Positions 42,394-47,769 of a DNA stretch of 47,769 nt are shown here, piece after piece (the first letter of the stretch is position 1; each line of letters opens with the position of its first letter). This stretch comes from a virus. A program made the position numbers and the translations under genes. The DNA lies in IMG/VR virus record IMGVR_UViG_3300025806_000043, positions 1 to 47,769 of that record; one strand, 5' to 3'. The notes below the pieces were generated by a model. The model did no database searches. It was not told the origin of the DNA and saw only the letters and a program-made list of their open reading frames with translations.

Positions 42394-42779
42394 TTCTTCC
42401 TCACAGTTAGGATGTACTCGGCATCCACATTAAGACCCATAGGTACAAGGTCAGGGTTCTCTTCCAAGAACTGCTTCATGTGAGTTTGGTTAAGACGCTT
42501 TTCAAACAACTCGGGAACCTCATGCTCTAACACGAACTTGTGCATGCTCTCCCAATCGCTCGTCCAGTAACGCTGTTTAACGCTACGATAAAACAAACCC
42601 GCTGCAGTTCTAACGCTGTCAATATTACTTTCGGCACAGTAATCCAACAACGCTTGCTTAACAGTGTTCTGTTGCTCAACGAGAGCACTGTCTTCTTCTT
42701 TAAACTTAGCGGATATCTCGGCGCGCTTATCGCGTATCCTTGTATATACTCGCGTCAGTTTTTCCACGTCCACTGTCAT
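42390..42779 (-). CDS. Small helical protein, unknown function
   Basis: 129 residues with CGGAGGA upstream. The N-terminal half is a coiled coil (RVYTRIRDKRAEISAKFKEE, then QNTVKQALLDYCAESN), followed by VRTAAGLFYRSVKQRYWTSD and a C-terminal KFVLEHEVPELFEKRLNQTH helix. The pattern of a coiled coil followed by a small domain recalls phage Gp157/Gam-like nuclease-modulating proteins, which is a guess. A promoter-like sequence lies just upstream. Confidence 0.6.
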   Translation of the reverse strand: MTVDVEKLTRVYTRIRDKRAEISAKFKEEDSALVEQQNTVKQALLDYCAESNIDSVRTAAGLFYRSVKQRYWTSDWESMHKFVLEHEVPELFEKRLNQTHMKQFLEENPDLVPMGLNVDAEYILTVRKK

Positions 42780-42806
42780 AAGTCCTCCGTTTATATCTAT
42801 ACTTGT

Positions 42807-42835
42807 TATCTAATAGTATTAATTAGGATCGTCAA
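42807..42835 (-). promoter_or_regulatory. Putative promoter before the 42779 gene
   Basis: On the minus strand, TTGACG (complement of 42830-42835; five of six matches to -35) is followed by a 17-base AT-rich spacer and TAGATA (42807-42812; a weak -10). It lies over the end of the SNF2 gene, 27 bases before the next start codon, in one of the few gaps of this operon. This would allow the SSB-primase part to be transcribed separately. Confidence 0.35.
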
Positions 42836-44363
42836 GTATTTCATGATATAAATTTACCATTTCTGCATGGGCGTCTATGCGACCTGCAAGCATACGGTAC
42901 ATACGCTTTTCAACGTAAGAGCCTTGTAGCGATATAACAGTACACTTGTGTTTCTGCCCTGCTCTATGAACCCTAGCGTTGGCTTGCGCGTAGGTTTCCA
43001 ATGATGAAGTCGGCCCCCACCACACTACAGTATTAGCGGCGGTAAGTGTTACACCGTGCGCGGCTGCTTGTGGTTGGATAACTAACACCTGTGGATCAGT
43101 GTCCTCTTGAAACCGCTTAAATATCTCGGTGCGTTTATGTGCAGGTACATCACCCCTGATTACCTCAGACGTTATCTTGTCGGCTCGTAACTTATCGGTA
43201 AGTATATCTATCGTGTGCTTGAACGGGACAAATATCAGAACCTTCTGACTGCTCTCGTCTATGACCTCACGTAGCACTTTATATCTGTCTGATATATCGA
43301 ACTCTACGGTTTCTCTTTCATCAGTGTAAACCGCACCTGCAGATATCTGTAATAACTTGCTCATGTTTACGGCAGCGTTGATAGCGGTTACTTCTTCACC
43401 CGCCACTTCCATAATCATACGCTTCTTCAAAAGATTGTAGTAGTGTTTCTGTTGCCCACTTAACGGTACAACCCTGTCCACGTACACCATGTCTGGCAAG
43501 TCCAGACACTCTTCTTTGGAGTAACGTATCGCAGGTTGCAGCACTGCATGTACGATCTTAGGTGCAGTTGGCTTGGGTTCAAACTTGAAGTGGCTCTTGC
43601 GATCCATCACCATATCTTTGAACGAACCGAAGAACTTGGGTACGCCCTGCGGGTTAACCAACTTAGCTAATCCGTATGCGTCCAAGGGCGACTGTGCGGC
43701 AGGTGTGCCTGTCATCATCCACAACCATGTGTCATCACATAGTAGCTTCTTCAACGTCTTCCACCGCTTCGCCTGTGCGTTCTTATAGTGGGTAGCTTCA
43801 TCAATTATGATAAGGTCAAAGCCGCCATTCTTGATTTGCTCGGATACAATATCTACACCATCGTAGTTGATTATAACGAACTCTGCGCCCTGCTCTATTA
43901 TAGCTGCGCGTTTCTTCTTAGGTCCGTGTGCTACATCCACAGTGCGGTGCATCGCAAAGGTAAATAGGTCGTTACGCCACGCGCTATCCATAATAGACAG
44001 GGGGCATATAACTAAAGCGCGTCTAATCTTACCGACCTTCATAAGGTAGTCTGCGGCCCAGATTGCACTAGCTGTCTTGCCTGTACCCTGCTCATTAAAG
44101 CAGAAACCTTTACGGTTCATAGTTAGAAACGCTGCGGTCTTCTTCTGATGGTCAAACGGTATGTGCCGCCCTGTCCAAGCATAGCGTCCTTCTATCGGGG
44201 ATGGTGCGGGTATCCGCAAGGTACGCAGTTTGTGCGCTTCATCAATACCCCAATTAACAACCACTGCATCAGTACCCACGGCTTCGCTCTTAGGTATAAT
44301 ACTCGTGACTTGTTTGGGGTCCGCTAGTGACACTAGCAGAGCCTTGTTCTTTATTACTTGCAT
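42819..44363 (-). CDS. SNF2/SF2-family helicase
   Basis: 514 residues with GGAGAA upstream. Motif I EQGTGKT (91-97), motif II DEAT (188-191), motif III MTGTP (about 217-221) and motif VI QANARVHRAGQ (about 470) are all present, with a C-terminal RecA-like domain ending QGSYVEKRMYRML. The first about 65 residues are a specific N-terminal domain. It is a DNA-dependent ATPase of the type many podoviruses and marine phages carry for replication or recombination. No conserved helicase residue is missing. Confidence 0.9.
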   Translation of the reverse strand: MQVIKNKALLVSLADPKQVTSIIPKSEAVGTDAVVVNWGIDEAHKLRTLRIPAPSPIEGRYAWTGRHIPFDHQKKTAAFLTMNRKGFCFNEQGTGKTASAIWAADYLMKVGKIRRALVICPLSIMDSAWRNDLFTFAMHRTVDVAHGPKKKRAAIIEQGAEFVIINYDGVDIVSEQIKNGGFDLIIIDEATHYKNAQAKRWKTLKKLLCDDTWLWMMTGTPAAQSPLDAYGLAKLVNPQGVPKFFGSFKDMVMDRKSHFKFEPKPTAPKIVHAVLQPAIRYSKEECLDLPDMVYVDRVVPLSGQQKHYYNLLKKRMIMEVAGEEVTAINAAVNMSKLLQISAGAVYTDERETVEFDISDRYKVLREVIDESSQKVLIFVPFKHTIDILTDKLRADKITSEVIRGDVPAHKRTEIFKRFQEDTDPQVLVIQPQAAAHGVTLTAANTVVWWGPTSSLETYAQANARVHRAGQKHKCTVISLQGSYVEKRMYRMLAGRIDAHAEMVNLYHEILDDPN

Positions 44364-44385
44364 ACTGTTCTCCGTGTAGCTGATG

Positions 44386-44688
44386 CTATCTTTTGTTTTT
44401 AGTTCTTCTGTTGCGGCCCTTACTTAACGAACCACCGTGCGACCTGTTACGCTTACGGCTTTGCACCGAAACGCCATCCTTATTCTTACCGCCCTTACTC
44501 AACGCCTTCTTATGAGAAATATCCTTGCCCTCACGTTTGTCGGCCCTGCCATCCTTGTTGGCATCCTTACCTGTCTTATCCATCTTGCGCCGTGCGCGTT
44601 GACGCTCCATACGTGCTTCATGTTCACCACGCGCTTTTTGCAGTTGGTATTCACGTTTGTACGGGCGGGGGGTGTTCTTATAAACCAT
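44386..44688 (-). CDS. Small very basic protein with HNH-like and EF-hand-like segments
   Basis: 100 residues, about 45 percent Lys or Arg. Residues 55-67 (KDISHKKALSKGG) and the later QSRKRNRSHG resemble the HxxPLSxGG...NR part of small phage HNH-like proteins, but zinc Cys and the full motif are missing. Residues 42-53 (DANKDGRADKRE) fit an EF-hand loop pattern at positions 1, 3, 5, 9 and 12; position 8 (Ala) is weak. It sits between the Cas4-like and SNF2 genes. DNA binding is likely; cleavage is doubtful. Confidence 0.6.
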   Translation of the reverse strand: MVYKNTPRPYKREYQLQKARGEHEARMERQRARRKMDKTGKDANKDGRADKREGKDISHKKALSKGGKNKDGVSVQSRKRNRSHGGSLSKGRNRRTKNKR

Positions 44689-44689
44689 G

Positions 44690-45364
44690 TCAGTTCTTTC
44701 CGTTATGGGCGCACTCTAACACAGGACAGTGTTGCCTACACAAACCGCTAGGTCGTGGGTTCCACACATCAGTATCGGCGGCTGCTTGCATATTAGCATA
44801 AGCACCGCGCCATTTCACCCATAAATCAGGAACTTGCTCTACTGTATACTCAGCCTTAATTAACACTTTGGGTACTACAAACATCAGTGCTGCTTTTATA
44901 GTACGAACTTGTGGGTAGTGTTGAAATATAGACACCGCCATCAACTCAAGCTGTCCTTTGTCTGCGTACTTCGCGTTCTTACCCGTCTTGTAGTCTACGA
45001 TAAATGCGGTTTCCTTTTCCTCGTTCACGATAGCCAAGTCTACGATACCACGAAACCAAACATCTTTCGCTCCGAACTTGCACGGCTGCATGTCCTCGGT
45101 TAGGCCAAGCCGCTGCTCCGCAATTTTCGTACCCTCGATAGCGTTAAGAGAATCCAGAGCGCCCTGCATGTAGCTATACTTCGCAGGTAGTGGTTCACCT
45201 TTACCTATGTAGTTCTCGCATGCAGTATGAAAGTGTGTGCCGTACAGCATGGCCTGACTTACCTTGGTCGGATACTGCTTTAGTATCTTCTCATAGTAGA
45301 ACTGCTTCGGACATTGCTGAAAACTTTTGATCTTACTAAACGACCAAGGCGCAACATCAGTCAT
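44690..45364 (-). CDS. Cas4/RecB-like PD-(D/E)xK nuclease with Fe-S cysteines
   Basis: 224 residues, coupled to the GIY-YIG gene by ATGA. The nuclease motifs appear in order: GTHFHTACE (His44/46), RGIVDL (Asp109), IVDYKTGK (Asp124, Lys126) and QLEL (Gln138). One N-terminal Cys18 (FQQCPKQF) and three C-terminal Cys (209, 213, 218 in CRQHCPVLEC) reproduce the four-Cys Fe-S cluster layout of Cas4 and AddB nucleases. It would resect DNA ends during replication or recombination, or degrade host DNA. All ligands appear intact. No CRISPR context is present. Confidence 0.9.
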   Translation of the reverse strand: MTDVAPWSFSKIKSFQQCPKQFYYEKILKQYPTKVSQAMLYGTHFHTACENYIGKGEPLPAKYSYMQGALDSLNAIEGTKIAEQRLGLTEDMQPCKFGAKDVWFRGIVDLAIVNEEKETAFIVDYKTGKNAKYADKGQLELMAVSIFQHYPQVRTIKAALMFVVPKVLIKAEYTVEQVPDLWVKWRGAYANMQAAADTDVWNPRPSGLCRQHCPVLECAHNGKN

Positions 45365-46098
45365 ATAGAAATTCCTTTTGTGTATTTCTCGCGGGAACCC
45401 AAACTTACTAGCTGTTCAAAACTAAAGGGGGCCGTTAAATTGCCCCACGTTGCCCTACCTTGAAGAGTAGGGGCTAATGCGTGAATATATAAACTTTCTA
45501 AAACATCTAGCTGGTCGCGCTTGCAAGGGATATATGTATACGCGTCAAACTTTTTATGGCCTTCAGTCTTGTGGGTATGCACCCGCCCATACACATTCAC
45601 AGATTGGCCTACATACACAACTTTATCGTTGGCGATAAGAAAATAGACACCGCAAGAACTATCATAAGGCTTACTCTCGGACACTAACTCGTCCTCTATC
45701 AGCATATCTCGCATAGTTAGATTGCTACTAAGTTCATCGAAAGTAGCTATATGCTTTAACCTATCACGTTTAAGTTCTAACTCACTTATTTCCTGTTTTA
45801 GTTTGCCTAATTTTAACTTGCTTTGCTCTACGTTAAACACCAACTCGTCTGTACTATTACGCGTTATAGCTAAACCCTCGCCCCTCGCTCTAGCGACTAC
45901 ATCTAACGGACGATATCTGGGGGCCGATAATTTATCAGGTTTGATAGACGGTATAGGTCTATTAGTACGTAGCAAGCATTTGCTCACATAACTAGCTGCT
46001 AAGATACCATCTACTTTAAAGTATTTGTTTAGCTGTGTGGTTGATAGATATTGTCTAAACACAGTCGCAGGTATAAAATCTGGCCTTCCCCTAGTCAT
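45361..46098 (-). CDS. GIY-YIG nuclease
   Basis: 245 residues, start overlapping the polymerase stop (TAATG). The nuclease domain (about 148-215) has CGVYFLI (Gly150-Val-Tyr152), VVYVGQS (Tyr162-Val-Gly164), catalytic Arg172 in YGRVHTHK, and Glu201 in LESLYIHALAP. The first about 145 residues are a separate region with a coiled coil (QSKLKLGKLKQEISELELKR), perhaps for DNA or partner binding. Location right after the polymerase suggests a homing or exclusion endonuclease, or a replication nuclease. It is intact. Confidence 0.85.
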   Translation of the reverse strand: MTRGRPDFIPATVFRQYLSTTQLNKYFKVDGILAASYVSKCLLRTNRPIPSIKPDKLSAPRYRPLDVVARARGEGLAITRNSTDELVFNVEQSKLKLGKLKQEISELELKRDRLKHIATFDELSSNLTMRDMLIEDELVSESKPYDSSCGVYFLIANDKVVYVGQSVNVYGRVHTHKTEGHKKFDAYTYIPCKRDQLDVLESLYIHALAPTLQGRATWGNLTAPFSFEQLVSLGSREKYTKGISI

Positions 46099-47769
46099 TA
46101 TTCGGTATCCCCATACGATTTGCCAACACCGCTTTCACACTCAAGCGGTAGTCCTGCTGCCCAACTGGGTACATGACGCATGCACTGCTCTACGTGTGCC
46201 CTTGCTTGTACCACATCCTCATCGGGGCAACATATAGCTATGCTGTCATGCACAGTCATAACAGACTTATACTTCTGATTTATTAGTAGCATTTGTTCGC
46301 CAATGATACAACGTGCCAATGCCTGACATACGTTTTCAACCACCTTACCACCGTATATATTCTTACGCCCACGGCGCGTTTTGTATGAGTATTCGGGCCA
46401 AACATCTTCGGGTTCTACTCCTTCGGGCGCAGGGTCTAACTGCAAGTCTTCGTAAAACATGCGTAACCCCGATGGCAGGATTACTGCGCTCTGTGGTATA
46501 TCTATACGCAGCACATTTTCACGACCCACGCGAACCGCATGACCGTCTACAAGCTGCTTCAACATATACTGGGCTTCATCCCACAGCGTAGGTATCTTCC
46601 AATATGTATCACGGTATATATCTATGACACGCCTAGCTTCCGTTAGATCAACCTCGACGCCCATACCTGCAAGCTGAGTTTTAAACTTCTTAGCCCCCAT
46701 GCCGTAACCTGCGCCAAGGATTGTAGTTTTACCCACAAACCGCTGTGCGCCAGTAACGTCTGCCTCGGCTACTTTGTATATAGCCGCCGCCATTTTCACA
46801 TAAACATCTTCGCCATCAGAAAACGCCTGAGTTAATTCGTCTGCCTCGGCTAACCAAGCTAACACCCGCGCCTCAATCTGAGACGCATCGCACTCAACTA
46901 TAGTATGACCCTGTGGGGGTATTATGCTTTTCTTTAGCTTCTTGCCGTTAGCCCCACGGCTCGGCAGGTTCTGCAGGTTGATCTTATCATCACCGCCCCA
47001 TCGCCCAGTGTGTGCCGCATAATATCTAATGGGGACCGGAAGAGTACCACGTTTAGATATATCTATAAACCGCTGTGTGCGTGTTTCCTCTAGGGTACTT
47101 TTAGTGCCCAGCCTAGCTGCTATCAGCGTTTGCACACGCTCGTCCTCATGTTCTTGCAACTCTTGAAACTCTTTGTCAGACTTGGCAAACGCGAATGTTT
47201 CTTTCTCTGTCGTGGGGCTGATCTTCATAGGTGGCGTAACCCCTAACCCAGACAGCAACTCCGCGAACTTGGCATTACTCATTAAGTCTTTTCTGTCAGT
47301 GATGTTGGCGTCAACCATCAACTTGTCTTTGCGATCCCGCACATCCTCTAGGTGCATCTCAAGCATGCCCATATCCAACTCTAAGCTAGGCTCTGTAAAC
47401 ATGCGTAGCGTTGCGTCTATGATATCTAACTCTTGTTCAGGGAACTTGGCTTTCATCTGCTGAAAAATAGCGTAAGTCAGGTCCACATCCTTCTTACAGT
47501 ACCCTGCGTAGGCGGTCAGTTCTTCCTCGGTAAAATCGGCTAGGCGTTTATCCTTCGCCATAATAACTTCGGTGCCTTTTTCCCCGACACCGTAACGCTC
47601 CGCTACATTTTTTAGAGACACGCTTTGCTCTGTACCGTGCAACGCTCTCGCCATACACAATGTGTCGAGTAAGAATTTAGGTTTGATATTATAACGCCAG
47701 CTCAGGATGGCTCCGTCAAACATCATGTTGTGAGCCAGCACATGCGTGTTGCCCCAATCAACAGATGCC
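46098..47769 (-). CDS. polA: DNA polymerase, family A with 3'-5' exonuclease (N-terminus beyond window edge)
   Basis: The open frame continues past 47769, so the 5' end and the first exonuclease motif are missing. What is visible covers 547 residues counted from GTG 47741: Exo II HNMMFD, Exo III YCKKD (Tyr81, Asp85), then the polymerase motifs A (VECDASQIEAR, Asp285), B (RFVGKTTILGAGYG, Arg334, Lys338) and C (TVHDSIAI, Asp499). Leu342 lies at the position equivalent to E. coli Phe762, and Ser500 replaces the usual Glu of HDE. The sequence looks functional. It would be the replicative polymerase and heads the minus-strand operon visible here. Confidence 0.93.
   Translation of the reverse strand, partial: ASVDWGNTHVLAHNMMFDGAILSWRYNIKPKFLLDTLCMARALHGTEQSVSLKNVAERYGVGEKGTEVIMAKDKRLADFTEEELTAYAGYCKKDVDLTYAIFQQMKAKFPEQELDIIDATLRMFTEPSLELDMGMLEMHLEDVRDRKDKLMVDANITDRKDLMSNAKFAELLSGLGVTPPMKISPTTEKETFAFAKSDKEFQELQEHEDERVQTLIAARLGTKSTLEETRTQRFIDISKRGTLPVPIRYYAAHTGRWGGDDKINLQNLPSRGANGKKLKKSIIPPQGHTIVECDASQIEARVLAWLAEADELTQAFSDGEDVYVKMAAAIYKVAEADVTGAQRFVGKTTILGAGYGMGAKKFKTQLAGMGVEVDLTEARRVIDIYRDTYWKIPTLWDEAQYMLKQLVDGHAVRVGRENVLRIDIPQSAVILPSGLRMFYEDLQLDPAPEGVEPEDVWPEYSYKTRRGRKNIYGGKVVENVCQALARCIIGEQMLLINQKYKSVMTVHDSIAICCPDEDVVQARAHVEQCMRHVPSWAAGLPLECESGVGKSYGDTE

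Noticed and set aside
44690-45364. Cas4 as part of a phage CRISPR adaptation system
   Set aside because: No repeat array or other cas gene is present; the gene is coupled to replication genes, where Cas4/RecB-like nucleases are common in phages.
1-47769. Prophage or temperate state
   Set aside because: No integrase, repressor, attachment site or flanking host gene is visible. The small HTH protein alone does not establish lysogeny; the missing part of the genome could still change this.

Overview
The window looks like most of the genome of a tailed, short-tailed (podovirus-like) marine bacteriophage. Evidence: head and neck genes in standard order (small and large terminase, P22-type portal, GroES-like co-chaperonin, scaffold, decoration protein, HK97-fold major capsid protein, neck adaptors, a P22 gp10-like nozzle). 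There is no tail tube, sheath or tape-measure gene. Instead there are very large internal virion or ejection proteins (1164 and 2348 residues). Coding is dense, with many ATGA, GTGA and TAATG overlaps. I see no tRNA, rRNA, CRISPR, integrase, repressor, insertion sequence or bacterial housekeeping gene. The marine assignment is an inference from protein flavour: short lysine-rich virion-region proteins, cupredoxin-like virion domains and A-x-G-G motifs as in pelagic phages. I cannot name the host. The base composition does not look as AT-rich as SAR11 genomes.

Layout. 57-4169 (+): a hypothetical protein, a tiny coiled-coil protein and the packaging genes. 4170-4333: structured leader with a sigma70-like promoter. 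4334-10341 (+): portal, co-chaperonin, scaffold, decoration protein and major capsid, closed by a strong UUCG-loop terminator. 10474-17010 (+): small beta-rich and very basic proteins, two neck-adaptor candidates, a virion protein with an apparent type 1 copper site, and a protein made of about 15 copies of a VTGVAGTG repeat. 17081-19668 (+): a tail fibre ending in a seven-repeat propeller-like domain, then a tail-fibre assembly chaperone. 19682-21938 (+): the lysis region, with small membrane or exported proteins, a 3TM-holin relative and an M15 endopeptidase. 21950-37647 (+): nozzle protein, small tail proteins, a GNAT-like protein and the internal virion/ejection proteins.

37732-47769 (-): a convergent replication operon read right to left. 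It holds family A DNA polymerase (cut by the right edge), a GIY-YIG nuclease, a Cas4/RecB-like Fe-S nuclease, a small basic protein, an SNF2-type helicase, a small coiled-coil protein, a MerR/excisionase-like HTH protein, a Cys-containing protein, an ssDNA-binding protein, a primase-helicase fusion and a short protein. The two halves meet at a hairpin whose U-tract serves the minus-strand operon.

Most interesting: (1) an amicyanin-like Cys-x2-His-x2-Met copper-site signature in a virion-region protein; (2) a 2348-residue internal protein combining membrane-like segments, an FtsK-gamma-like winged helix and an HExxH metallopeptidase motif; (3) leucine at the lifestyle-linked position 762 equivalent of the polymerase, and HDS in place of HDE; (4) an A-x-G-G motif shared by four otherwise different proteins; (5) a lysis region with two tiny exported Cys-containing proteins. 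All family names rest on reading motifs by eye; no searches were run.
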